Shown one piece after another: positions 23,999 through 37,900 of a DNA stretch of 64,000 nt. Location: positions 6,880,505 through 6,944,504 of the forward strand of contig NC_045140.1 of NCBI RefSeq assembly GCF_008831285.2. The letters are read 5' to 3'. The position numbers were made by a program, and so were the translations under genes. How positions within the stretch are numbered: position 1 is the stretch's first letter; the number at the start of each line of letters is the position of its first letter. Under the pieces are notes generated by a model that did no database searches, was not told the origin of the DNA, and worked only from the letters and a program-made list of their open reading frames with translations. Source of the DNA: Nymphaea colorata. Lineage: Eukaryota > Streptophyta > Magnoliopsida > Nymphaeales > Nymphaeaceae.

Positions 23999-26900
23999 AT
24001 GGCTTATGTTTCTATCTTTTTTAGAGTGCCACCCAAGTTTCCTAGCTCCTTCCCTATATCTCAAGCCCCATTTGTTCCCTACCTTGCAAGAAGAGCTTCC
24101 TCTGCTTCTGCTTCTGCTTCTTCTAGCCAAACCCATAGCACCACCTTGTCGAAATCCCTTCAACAAGAAAACTATGAGGCCATCATTGGTATAGAGACCC
24201 ACGTCCAGCTCTCTACCCTCACCAAAGCCTTCTGCAGCTGCCCCTACCACTATGGTTCAGTACCCAACACCCACATCTGCCCTGTCTGCATGGGGCTTCC
24301 CGGCTGCCTCCCTGTTCTCAACTCTAAGGTCATTGAGTTTGCTGTCAAATTAGGCCTTGCTCTCAATTGTAAACTGTCTCTGAGGTCCAAATTTGATCGG
24401 AAGCAGTATTTTTATCCTGACTTGCCAAAAGGTTACCAAATCTCTCAGTTTGATGTTCCAATTGCTAGCCATGGGTACCTTGATGTGGACCTGCCAGTTG
24501 AGTTTGGAGGGGGGCACAGGAGGTTTGGTATCACCAGAGTTCATATGGAAGAGGATGCAGGGAAGTTAATTCATGCTGCCAGTGGAGGCTATTCACAGGT
24601 TATGGTCAATCAAACTTTGTGAAAGCTATTTTGTAGTTGCTTTATACTGTTATTGAGTTCTAAGGTTTCCCTTGTCATCTAAAGCTCTTTTTATCAATCT
24701 TAGTTGTTGCATTTGCAAGTAGATTTAATTCGTACTAAGATTCAATTTTGGATGGCTGCTTTTGCTTAAAAATGTAGCTTCTGATTTTATCTCGAAATAT
24801 GGTTTTCTTTTTATTTCGTGGCTATCAATTTATTGGCTTTGGGGTGGTGACTATCGTAGTATGGTGTGAATTTTACAAATTGAAACCTTATGTAGGGAAG
24901 CATGAGTTTTATAATTGTTATTATGTTTTATGTCCTTTTAGGTGGGAGAATTTGCCATTTGATAGACATGGTTATTTTTTTTATTGTTCACCTTTAGATG
25001 TCATTTTTGATAAACTTATCTTTTTATGTGGGTCGCTTACATAGGTTAGTTTCACATATATTTATTTTAACATTTTTTATTGCCTCCCATTATGAAAGAT
25101 GTATTAATGAGCATAATTATTCAATATATTTTTCCTGAAGATAAGTTGTTGCTTCTGGTCTGCATTTAATTGTTAGCATTTTAAGCTGCTACTGGGTGGT
25201 AGTCTGGTGACTTGTAGATATATCTAATCTTGCATTTTCTATATGAATGGATGGCAATCCTTGAGTCTTGCTGAGAAAGATTTTATATGTTTTGGGTTCA
25301 GGTGGACCTGAACAGAGCTGGGGTGCCTTTGCTTGAGATTGTATCTGAGCCTGACATGAGGAGTGGTTTGGAGGCTGCAGAATATGCAGCAGAAATACAG
25401 AGATTGGTCCGCTATATTGGAGTTAGCAATGGCAATATGCAGGAAGGTTCATTGCGCTGTGACGTGAATGTGTCTGTACGACCAAAAGGACAGGCCAAAT
25501 TTGGAACAAAGGTGAATGAGAGGTCTTTCATTATCATGCTATTCATATAATCTTATGTACAGAATATGGAATGGAGAGTTCATGGCAAGAACTCTTGAAA
25601 TCTTCTTGGTTATTCCAACACCATGGTTCAGATCATGATTTTGTTCTTTCTCAGAAACATGTTTTCTGGGCTCTTTGAAATATAAAGCATGTGCATAGTA
25701 TGGTTTTCCAAAGTAGATATTGAAATCTCTAGTGATTTGTTCTATTTCAATTATATTTGTAGATCGATCAACATTTAGCCCCCTTGGGTTGCACTCCATT
25801 TCGTGCAATGAAATAGTTAGATGTGCATCCCCCAAAAAACTGTAAAATTTAAGGGCTTCAATGTTAAAGTTCTGCCTTCTTTGATTATTTTTATGGTTGC
25901 CAAAGTTGTTTTATTTTGATTTTACTGTTCTTCAGATTCTGAAGTTTCAAGTTCTACATTTTTATAGTTGCGAAGGCTGGAAAATCTCACGTTCTCGTCA
26001 TCACAAAGCCATAGCAGTTACATGAGCACCAGTAATGTCATGTCCTTCAACTGACTATGATAGCTCCTCAAAAAATTTTGTGAGATAGTTCACAAGCTGT
26101 TATCATGAATTTTGCTTTGTACCATTGTAGAGCCGCTATTTCTCTATCACCCAGTCCCATTTTGAATTTGTGTTATTTGTGAAATTCTCCATGTCATCGT
26201 GAAGCCATAGCAGTTACATCAGCACCAGTAATGTCATGTCCTTCAACTGATTATGATTGCTCCTTGAAAGATTTGATGAGATAGTTCACGAGTTGTCGTC
26301 ATCAATTTTGCTTCGCAACATTGTGAAGCCGCTATTTCTCTATCACCCAGTCCCATTTTGAATTTGTGTTATTTTTGAAATTCCCTCCATAGTTTTAGCT
26401 GGTTGTTGTATGTTAGAGTCTTCAGAGATGCTGGTTGTTGTATGTTAGAGTATTCAGACATAGACCTGGTATTTTCTTCTGAAATATGTTAACCAGGCCG
26501 ACAATCTTTATTCACATGGTCTCTGTTTGCCTTGGCATAATAGTGTGATATTTCGTAGAAGCAGTCTTTTATTTTCAGGAAAAGGACTAGTTGTTTCCTT
26601 CTTGTTATTATGAATTTTAATGATGCTCAATCTTCCTTCGTATAGGTAGAAATTAAAAATATGAATTCATTCTCAGCAATGCAAAGGGCAATTGACTTTG
26701 AGATTTCTAGGCAAATTTCCCTTTACAATGAGGGCCAAGAAAATCAAATAATACAAGAAACTCGACTCTGGGAAGAAGGATCTCAGGTCAGGATTTGAGG
26801 TCTACTTAATGCATTTTTATTTTTCTTTAATAGTTTTTCTGAGATCTATCTTTCCTACATCTCAAATTTTCTTATCCAGAGAACAGTAATTATGAGAACA

Positions 26901-28851
26901 AAGGAAGGACTTGCAGATTATAGATATTTTCCTGAGCCAGACCTTCCAGATGTTGTAATCACTGAGGATTATGTGCATATTCTTCGGTCTGGACTTCCAG
27001 AACTTCCAGATACAAAGAGGAGGCGATATGAGCAACTGGGTTTGACCATGCAAGACGTTTTGTTCCTGGCAAATGATGATAATGTAACTGTCGCTGACCT
27101 GTAATCTATTTTGGATTTCTTTGTGAATCTCTTGTGACCTTTTCCAATTTTGACGCCACATCTCAGGTTGCTGACTTTTTTGATGCAACTATCACAAATG
27201 GTGCTGATATCAAGCTAGCTGCTAACTGGATCATGGGTGATATTGCTGCCTATTTGAAAAACGAAAAGTTATCAATAAATGAGATCAAATTAACACCTCA
27301 TGAACTAGCTGAACTTATAGCTTCCATTAAAGGTGGAACAATTAGTGGCAAGATTGGCAAGGAGGTCTGTGAAAGAGGCTTTCTCATTCTTTTGACTGCA
27401 ATCAACTTTATTCAACTTGTTGATATTTCGTATTTCCCATCAAAACGTGTCAAAATTCTAGTGCCTGGGCAGGCCTTATAACTCACTGATGCTTGTGCAT
27501 TTTTTATAGATACTGTTTGAATTGATAGCAAAAGGTGGAAAAGTGAAGGCATTGATTGAAGAGAAGGACCTTGTTCAGGCAAGTGCCCATTTCATTGTGG
27601 TCATTTCATTGATTAGTTTTAATAATTTTTTACATGTATGCATGTGTTTTTTAGTAAATCTGAAACTTGTCACATTTTGCTTGTGTTTTAATATTTTTTA
27701 CATGTATGCTTGTGTTTTTTGGTAAATCTAGCCAATGTTTGTAGTTTTGCCTAAGAAAACTCTTTTCTTTTTTCAGTTGTACTCAACATTGAATTATTTG
27801 ATTTTATGGTTACAATTGCGATGCAGATGATAATAAAGTTTGATAAAGAATAAGGGTGTTTTTCAAACACAAGTTGACCTCCCTTCCATGAAGAGGTTAT
27901 CCTAAAACAAGCACTATTTATTTAATCCAACATTTTTTCCTGCCATACAGATTTTTACCCATAAAATTGTAAGAAAAAAATCACAATGAGGGGAGTCCCA
28001 ATTTTTCGTCCTTGATTTTGGTTGTGAGTACACCCATATGTCGATGCCTGTGATGGATATATTGATATACACATCTACATAGAAAGAAGAGAAGATGGAT
28101 AAATAGCAAAACGACCTGTGGTTATTGCCACATTGACTTTGAATGAACAAGGGCTCTTTTCTTTTTCATCTTTTCATTTTATTTCTCGGATTGGCTTAAA
28201 AGAATTCATAGATCTATGTTGTTAAAAACATCAGAACATGGAGGAACAAATAGAATCAAGTTGACTCTTTATTCCTTCATATCATCATGTATTTTTGGAG
28301 TATAGATTAGGTACATCATCCTCAAAGGATCAGTGAATTCTTGGGCCGAGCTGGATTTGAACCAGCATAGGCATATCACCAATGAATTTACAGTCTGTCC
28401 CCATTAACTGCTTAGTCGTTGACCTAGGAAGAATCAATTGTCGGTTTATTGATAATTCATGGTCAACTTTTCTTTTGTTGTACCCTACTAACCCCAGGGG
28501 AAGTCGAAACCCTGCTGCCTCCTTGAAAGAGAGATGTCCTGAACTGCTAGACGACAGGGTCAATGTCAATATAATGAATGCTAGGACCTCTAAGAAAAGA
28601 ACCACTTTAGTTATGAATGTATTATAAATTTTTGTGCTTCATGCTTTTGATATCATATGGTGAATGTCATGGTGAAATTTGAAAAGGTCTTCATTTGACA
28701 AAACTCCACCCATTCCTTATTATTTTCAGGTATGAAGACACATGGTTTCGGTTGCATTCATCTCCTTATAATCTATGTCACATAGGTACGGGTGCGGGTG
28801 CCGGTACGGGTACGAATCATTTTCCAAAAACTTGAGTGCAGGGGTACGGCG

Positions 28852-28936
<85 letters not shown>

Positions 28937-31900
28937 CAAACAAAATAGCATATTCATAAATCATTAAATCATGATCCAAAATTTGTAGATACTAAGAATT
29001 TCAAGACAAAAATTCTGTCATTTGGGAGTTCCAAGGGGCGAAAAGGCGAGGAATGAGAGGGGCAAGGGGGGGAGAGGTGAGAGGATGAGAAAGGCAAGAG
29101 GGGTGAAAGGGGCGAGAAGGCAAGGGACGAGAGGGGTGAGGCAAGAGGGCAAAGGCATCGTGCGAGAGAGAGGGAAAAAATGGTTTTTTAAACGTGCAAT
29201 GGACCATTTTGGACTCGGTCAACTTTGACCGAGTTTGAAAATGGTCGGGTTCGACCTCGGGTACTTTGACCGTACCCGACATGGTCAACACCGCACCCAG
29301 GCCGTACCCGTACCCGTACTGGTACGGTACTGGTACTGCTCCTTTGGAGCAGTACCCGTGTTACATAGCTTATAATTTACATCTATGCCGGAACTGTTTC
29401 TGACAATTCTTTAATGTCACGTTGAACCATTTCAACATTACCACGTGTGTTAGTTCTCAATGATTCCAAATTCTTCAGATATTCTATCCACCTTGTCACT
29501 TTCATGTGGAAGAATGTGTCTATAACCAACATTTAAAAACTTGCCCAGTCAACCGGTGACTTGAGTGACTCGGCTTGTTTTATTGTTTTTATAGTTGATA
29601 CATGTTAAAATATAAGTTTTGTTTGTTACTTTATTAAAGATACAAGTTCAGTTTGTTAAAAATCAAGCAATATGGACGAAATTGATTGAGTTTTCTTAAT
29701 GTTTTTGCATTCAACATGCTAAATTACAACAATCTTTGCATTCGACATGCTAGATTGGCAACAATTCATGGAGGATGAACTTAGTTGTGACTTCACTTTA
29801 TGTTAGTTTGACTTTTTTTTTTAATAATATAAGTGGAATTAAGTCATTTTACAAACTTTTATGTTTAAAGGACAACTTGTATATTGTTTAAAAAAAAAAA
29901 ATTTACATTACCCGGTCCGAGTCACCGACTTGACTTGCTGGGTCACGAATCGAGAACAGCCAAGTCGAGTCCTGAGTCACTGGGTTTTAAAACATTGTAT
30001 ATAACAACAATTACTTCATATTCCTTATGATTGCTTTCATGGGGATTTTGCTGCAACATGATGGTCGAGACTGTTGCTCCTGTGTAGCAAGCCACCATCT
30101 TTTTATAAGTAACATCTTGGGGTGAAGAAGTATTTTCCTGAATTTTGAACTGGTTTTTTTCTTTTTTATATTTAAAATGTGAACATGTTCCTTTTATGAA
30201 CACTAAAAACATTTTTTTGAGTTTGAAATTTTACCATTGATCGCTGTTGATGATTTTGAGCATCTGCTACATTTTGAGAAATTTTGGTGCATTGGAAAGA
30301 TTGTTTTACCTGTCGGAGATGTTGAGAATAACTCTCTTTAAGTCCTTCTTGTTAAAGGATGACTAGACAGGTTTGGATCTTGGTCCAGACCCAAATCCGT
30401 CAGGAATAGGTTTTTTATTTCTCAGGTGCCTTTATGTTTCATTAATGGCATATAAAGTAATTTGGTGTACCCTTTTGTTTTATTATTCTGGCCTTGTATC
30501 TAACATGAGATAATAAAATTTTAGGGTTGAGACTGCATGCAGTTAGCATAGTCATCTCCCTTCTCTACTCTTGTCTTCTTCTTCCTTATTTTCTGCAAGA
30601 TTGAACTGCGGTGAATATCAAGACTGATATACCAAAAAACTGACATGGTATCAGAGCATGGGTTTGGTGACTCCTCCAGAAAGATTGCCAAGTCAGATCT
30701 GATCTGAGTTTTTCAGGAAAGACATCTCTTATTCCCCATCTCTTCTATTCTTCCTACTCTTTATCTTTTGTCCCTCTCTCTCTGTCCTTTCTATCTGTGT
30801 TTTTCTCTACTCCATCTGGTTTATTCTTTGCGTTATAGTCGTTCGTCAAGCATAGAATAGTGGTGAATTATCAGGACGTGTTTAAAAGAAACAAGAAAGG
30901 GTGCTGAACGTCCTTTTCTTCCTCCTATTTTCTGCTCTCCTTTTCTTCAGCCTAAAACAGAGTTGAATCTGTCTATAGAGCTGTGTTGAAATAATTAAGA
31001 TGTGCTCTAAGAAGTGTTAAACGTTTTTATTTATTATTCATTCTATTCTCTGCCATATTTTCTTCAGCCTATATTAGAATCAAATCGGCGCATGTTCTGC
31101 CTTGTTTTTAGTTTGGTTATAGAATTCCATCTCATGTTTTTCAGTAGAATTAAATATTCATTGTGTCATTAATTTCTTATCTGTTTCACACGGTCTTAGT
31201 TCTCTGCATAGCAGGGATTCTATTATGTGCATAGCAGGGACTCAATAAGGCCCTTCAGGAAAAAAAAAAAGGGCGAATGATTGTCTTTCTTGCAGCATTC
31301 TGGTTGACGACATAAGAAAGTTTTCCTTCCCGTTTATTCATGGATTCTACTTCTAACAATGGCATTTCTTCTAGTTTCTTGACCCAACTTGTTTCCCAAA
31401 AGCTTACCCATACCAATTATCTGACCTGGAAATGACAAATAGTTCCTTTTATAAGGAGCCATGATCTGTTTGGGCATGTAGATGGAACTTCCCTTGCCCC
31501 GCTTTCAGGAAGTGAAGAATGATAAAGGAGAGTCATCTATCACAACAGAGCGGAATCCAAACTATGTTAAGTGGATGAGGAGTGACCAATCTCTTGTAGC
31601 ATATATCACTTCCACCCTTTCATATGAAGTGATTGCTACTATTTTTGATGATCTTAGTGCAGCAGAGTTGTGGGACATACTTCTAAACAAATATTCTCAG
31701 GTTTCAGAGGCGTGAGTTCTACAATTAAAGCGAGAATTTCAAAATCTCAAGGATTGATCAAAACCTTCATCGAATATTTGGTTCAAATGAAGGGGATCAC
31801 AAATCAGCTTGTCGTGATTGGGAATGCAGTTTCAGACCGTGACAAGGTTCAACAGATCTGAGTGGGCTAGGCCCAAAGTATGATATGTTTTGTACTACTT

Positions 31901-34900
31901 TAGAAGTTTTTCCTATTCTTCCTAGTTTTGAAGAACCCAAGGCTAAACTTCTTCAACATGAGTTGAGTAGAAAACAAATCTCCGAGATTAATGATGAAGG
32001 TTCTCACAGTGGGCTAATGACTGACAGTAGATGTGGATATGGTTGTGGAGGTGGAGGTTACCGAGGAGGACGAGGGCATGGCCATTTTGGTCAGGGTGGC
32101 AGAGGAATTTTACCAACTCCTATTATCCCTCTAGGAACCGAGAATCACAAGAGAATTCTCACCTATTTCTTATGCAACAAGAAAGGTCATGTAAAGGCAT
32201 ATTGTTGGTACAATCTGAAAAATACGGGAAAGACATACAAACAAGAGAACAAGCAAGGAGGAATGTTGACGACACAAGGTCAGCTAAATCTGTGCCTAAT
32301 GATGTGCAGTAAATACTTATGACAGCTCTTTCAAGGATGCATTTCAAGCAAAATGATCAAGGACAATGGTACATAGACTATGGGGCTGCTACACACATCA
32401 TTGGAGATGCAGGTAAATTGTCTAACTGATTTCTTTATTTTGAAAGAGGATATATTGTCACAGGAGATGGATCATATCATTCCATTACTCATACTAGAAA
32501 CACAAAAATTCCGCGTCAAATTCTTCGTTATCCTTGTCCAGTGTTTTACTTTCCCCAAGTGTCTAAACTTGTAATGATACATATTTTTCTGCTCCCTCTT
32601 ATGTGTATGTCAAGGACCTTCGACCAAAGAAGATGTTTGCTAAGGGAAAGAAACAAGGGAATATGTACGTTTTCAAGGAAGCTCCGGTATCCTCGGCCAT
32701 AGTCACTTCTTCGATTGGCTCAATAATTCCTTCTCTAGTCTCTACTTGATCTTCTGAACTGTAGGTTCAGAGTCTAGATGTCTTGAATTTGTTTCAATGT
32801 AATAAGCTTGATTTATGGCATAATAGTTTGGGTCATTGTAGTCAGAATTTTATTGAGAAACTTATTGCAGATGATCTTATTCCAAGGTCTAGTTTAGAGT
32901 CTGCCTTAGAAGTCACTAAGTGTTCAAGTTGTCAACTTTGCAAGAATGACGAGTCATGTTCTTCCATTTCATATTTTGAATAAGAGAGATTTTAAACCTT
33001 TTGAGAGTATTCATTCTGATGTATGGGCACCTGCTCCAATTCCTTCCTTGTTTGGCAGCCATTACTATGTTTTTTTTGTCGATGCCTTCTTGCCTTATAC
33101 TTGGATACATTCTATGAAGCATAAATTTGAAGTTTTCAAACTTTTCCAAGACTTTTACGCCCTAATTCAAAATAAATATTTGTCTAATATTGTGCATTTT
33201 CAGTGTGATGGTGGAAGAGAATACCTCTCCCAAAATTTTACTGAATATCTTCGAAATAATGGGTTAACTAGACAAATATTTTGCCCTCATACTCCTCAAT
33301 AAAATGGGATAGCGGAGCGAAAACACCAACATATTGTAGAGACAGCTTTGAGCATGACGCATGATATCAATGTACCAACCAGCCTTTGGACGGAGGCTTT
33401 TCATACTGCTGTCCACATCATAAATCAACTTCCCATGAGTATTTTGGAAAATAAGTCTCATTATGTTCTTTATGGTCAACATCCTCCGAATAATGACCTT
33501 TGTGTGTTTGGTTGTGTTTGTTATGTTCACATGCATTCTTCTTGAGAAATCAGTTTCAGGATAAAGTTTTGAAGTCCAAGTTTGTCGGATATCCGATGAG
33601 TATAAGGGATATAGATGTTATGATCCTAATAGTAAGAGAATACGAACTTCACAGAATGTGGTATTTGATGAATATGAGTTTGACAAGAAATGTCACCCCA
33701 TTGATTCAATCTCGCTGCAGAAGTAAATCTACCACCTGTGGTTGAATTCAGAACTTTTGTGGAGAAGTCATGCACATCATCTTGTCCTCTTGTAAATGCG
33801 CAGTCAGAAACCGTTCAAATATAGTGATAGTTATAATTTAGATCACAGTCACAAAAAACATGTTTTTTTTTTAAAAAAAAATGCGATAAATTTTAAAACT
33901 TAAAAAACACATTTTTTTTAAAACATTAAAAATGAAAAAAAAATCGTTAATGCGTTTTTTTGCGCTTTTTCACTTTTTTTTTCATTTTTTATTTTTTTAA
34001 TGGCAAACAGTTTTTTTCATTTTCTATTTTTTATTGTTGCAAATGTACTTATCAATGTTGTAAGAAGCATATTGTAAGTCGTATTGGTCAGGCCAATAGA
34101 TACGTCGTATCGTAATGTACCGTATGTGTATTTTAAATTTATTTTTTAATTCAAAAAATAGAGAAAAATCAGATAAATTAAGAAAAATAAAAATTATGTT
34201 TTTTTAATGTTGTACATAATAGCAGGCTTATTGTAGGTATGAAGTTACTTCACAAACATTAATAAGTGGTCATAATATCGTATAGCAACACAACATAAAC
34301 AAAGCCGTCAAGAAATATAATTTATAAGATAATCTACATTAATAACACATAAGTAAGTCATAAGATCCATAACGCATCAAAAACCAAGTTTTATGTACAC
34401 TATACATCACATCACAAGACAAAATTGTTCAATGTTAATGTAAATAACAAATGAAAACAGCTTCATTCATAATCTTTATCATCTCATTCTCATTTTCATC
34501 TTTTGTAGAAGATATAAACCCTCTTTATCTAAAAAAGAATCAAACATCCGTGCATAAATCTGCCCTCAAATTGACGATTTCATAGTGAAACTGATTATTC
34601 CTTTTGAAAATTGCCACAATCTCCCCCTTCTTCAACTATTAGATATGTTCAAAAATGAAGTGGGAGGCAAGTTTTAAAAATTAGTTTGAAAAAAGGTGGT
34701 TTGAACTTTGAACCCCATATTTTTCAAAATAGACATGTATTGTGCAATATGGTGTGTATCGCCCTATATCGTACGATACAGGCTATGTATCGCACGATAC
34801 ATGTGATACACGTACGATACACCACCCGTTTGTGATACAAGTGGTGTATCGTATCGTAAATTTAAACGAGACGATACGTATCGTATGATACGTACAACAC

Positions 34901-37900
34901 TAGTGCTTATCTTTTGATGTTTGTGTTATTAGTTTCTCACTTTTTATTATTTCTCTATTTTTAGTTTTTTTAAATTTTTAAAAATTTACCATATTTTTTC
35001 TCTTTTTTTATTATACCCGAGAAAACCTTGCCGTTTAAAACACCAAACCATTATCTATGACTATGATTTAGATCTACCCAAGCCGAATGATGGTTCTTAT
35101 GTGGAACAAGCTGCTCCTCAATGGTTGTTCTGTTTTGTCTATCATAGAAGAGATCGGGACACAAGTCATGAAGGAATCAAAGAGCCTATAAGAAGATTAG
35201 AGTGCATCGTCATCCCATTGATTGTTGGGTTAGTTGTAAAAATTTTTCTCTGGATTTTCAGTTGTTCATGGCACAAACTACTAAACATGAAGAATCTGTT
35301 TGTTACAATCAAGCCTCCAAAACTCGTGAATGGGTAGAAGCTATGAATGAAGAGATGGAGGCACTCTATGAGTGCAAGTCTTGGGAAATTGTTCCAAGGC
35401 CTCAAGGGAAGAATGTAGTCGGCTCCAAGTGGGTTTATAAAGTCAAACACAAACCAGATGGAAGTATTGGTAGGTACAAAGCGAGATTGGTAGCTAAGGG
35501 TTTTACACAATAATTTTGACAAGACTATGATGAGACATTCAGTCCAGTGATAAAAATGGACACAATTCGCATCATCATCTCATTGGCAGTTGATCATGGT
35601 TGGAAGCTTAGCCAACTGGATGTTAAAAATGCATTCTTCCATGGAGACTTGAAAGAAGAGGTATACATGAAACAACTGCTAGGGTATGCAGAGAAAGACG
35701 TTGCAAATTGGGTATGTAGGCTTCGCAAGTCCCTTTATGGTTTAAAGCAAGTTTCTCGATCATGGTTTGATAGTTTTTCTCAACAAATTCAACAATCTGG
35801 TTTCCATAGAAGTACTCTTGACCATTCTCTTTTTATTTATCAAAGCAAGAACATCTTTACTTGGCTTCTCATATATGTTGATGATATTGTCATCACTAGA
35901 AATTGTGACAGCCATATTTGTGAAGTAAAGATTTTTTTGATGAAGAGTTTTAAAGTGAAAGTTTTAGGAGAGTTTAGATATTTTCTTGGTGTGGAGCTTG
36001 ACCGACAACAAGATACTTTGACATTGACACAACTGAAATACACTCTGGATAGATTCCAAACCTGTTAGTAGTCCTAGTGTATTAAATCAAAAGTTGAGCC
36101 CAGAGAAAGGGAATCTATATCATGATCCTACAAGGTGTTGCAGTATTATTGGCATGTTACAACATCTTACATTCGCTCGGCCAGATATTGTATATTTTGT
36201 GAATCAAGTGTCACAATTTATGCGTGCTCCTAGAAACAGTCATATGAATGTTGTTAAACGAATCTTAAGGTATTTGAAAGGCACAATTGGAGATAGCCTT
36301 GTCTATTGCAAGAGTGATTCTTCTTGTAAAAGGCATGAATTAATTACTTACACAAATGCAAACTGGGCAGGAGATCCAGATGAGTGAAGATCAGTTTCAG
36401 GCTATTGTGTTTTTATTGGAAGAAATCTCGTTACTTGGAGTAGTCACAAACAAAAGGCCATAACTCGATCTAGTATGGAAGCTGACTATAGGTCTGTGGC
36501 AGTAGGGACCACTAAAACTACATGGGTGAGAAATTTACTGGGCGAATTAGGAGAGCCTATTATTTGATCCTCCTCATTGTGTGACAATCAAAGTGTCATC
36601 AACATAGCTTTTAATCCTATTCTTCATAGTAGGACAAAGCACATTGAGATTGATCATCACTTCATTCGTCAAAAGGTTGAGGATAAAGAGATTGAGCCAT
36701 GTTCCATTCACACTGATAATCAAGTTGTTGATTTGCTTACAAAGGGTTTAACTAGTCATCAATTTTGGTTTCTCAAGAGCAAGTTGTGCATGATAAAAGG
36801 AACATGCACAACTTGAGGGATGATGTTAAAGGATGACCAGATGGGTTTGGATCTTGGTCCAGACCCAAACCCATCAGGAATAGGTGTTTTATTTCTCACG
36901 TGCCTTTATGTTTCATTAATGGCATATGAAGTAATTTCGTGTACCATTTGGTTTATTATTTTGGCCTTGTATCTAACGTGAGATAATAATAGGGTTTAGA
37001 CTGCGTGTAGTTATCGCAGTCATCTCCCTTCTCTCATCTTGTCTTCTTCTTCCTTATTTTCTGCAAGGCTGAACTGCGGTGAATATCAAGACTGATATAC
37101 CAAAAACTGACACCTGTGGAGCAATCAATTTCTTTTTATTTTTTTATCCAACTTCTTTATTTTAGTAGATCCAAGTCTATGACCCTAATTGAGCTTGCAT
37201 GATTGTTTGGTGCTGTTGTCAGTGAACTTACTAGTGGAATTTATTGCAAAAGGATTTAATATATCCTCCAATATAAAGTTCTTGAAATTTTTTTCATGTT
37301 GAACTTGGATATATAGAATGGAACTTCTGAATTTGTTTCTCCTACTTATACAGTCTTAGTAGAAAAGAGAAAGAATTTGCTTCTCCTTAAATAAATATCC
37401 TGAAAAAAGTACTTTTCCCTCTATTTTAATTTTGATTTTGCTTTTTTTCCCTACTGTTCTGAACCTTTTCATTGTCGCCATAAGAATTCCACTTCAAAAA
37501 GAGAAATGGCTTTGAGTTCGGTCAAGAAAAAGACCTTTAGCATGCATTTGCATGGAAAAACTTCAGCAAGGATCTTCAGCTATTGTGTAGGCAGATCATT
37601 TAATGAAAATGAAACTGTCTGAGTTTAACCTGTGTTTGCTAATGTTAGATCAGTTTTGAGCTGCAAGTTGGGAGTTCATATTTATGTAGACTTCATGTTG
37701 TTTACTTACGATTGAGGCATGGATATCATCCTGGTAAGATCAGGGTTGCATCAATCTTTAATGCCACTAAGATGGAAAGTTGTAGCTTTTTCTGTTTCCA
37801 TTTCGATTGACCTTAAAATGCTTTGCACAATTGCTGAGTTAAAAGATTTGATGTTTACATTTTTGCATTGCCATTATTTTGTCAAACCTGTAACCTAACA

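Larger units (their letters stand above)
28338..28625 (-). other. Nuclear plastid DNA insertion (NUPT), trnE-trnY region
   Basis: The segment matches the plastid trnE-UUC to trnY-GUA region in order and spacing, including the short spacer between the genes and the flank TAAGAAAAGAACCACTTT. Both tRNA sequences carry substitutions, many of them C-to-T or G-to-A, as expected after transfer to methylated nuclear DNA. Borders are approximate, set where plastid-like sequence fades. Confidence 0.85.
30350..37112 (+). mobile_element. Copia-2: Ty1/Copia retrotransposon in GatB intron 6
   Basis: An element with two LTRs in the same orientation as GatB, 6763 bp including about 1.23 kb of later insertions. 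Order: 5' LTR, primer site TGGTATCAGAGC matching initiator tRNA-Met, gag, protease, integrase, RT, RNase H, a purine-rich TTGAGGGATGA, 3' LTR. The LTRs differ at roughly 20-25 of 285 positions, so the insertion is not recent. The five bases on each side (CTTCT, CCTGT) do not match, so no target duplication is recognisable. All coding parts carry stops or frameshifts. Confidence 0.93.

Noticed and set aside
24799-25044. ORF in GatB intron 1
   Set aside because: Lies wholly in an intron, has no motif, and is not needed for the GatB frame.
28343-28561. Functional nuclear tRNA-Tyr and tRNA-Glu genes
   Set aside because: Sequences match the plastid cluster order and have broken stems, so they are plastid-derived pseudogenes.
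28382-28627. 81- and 91-codon ORFs on both strands
   Set aside because: They are readings of the plastid tRNA-containing insertion, not genes.
29001-29291. ORFs in the AG-rich tract
   Set aside because: Low-complexity translation inside the hAT-like element.
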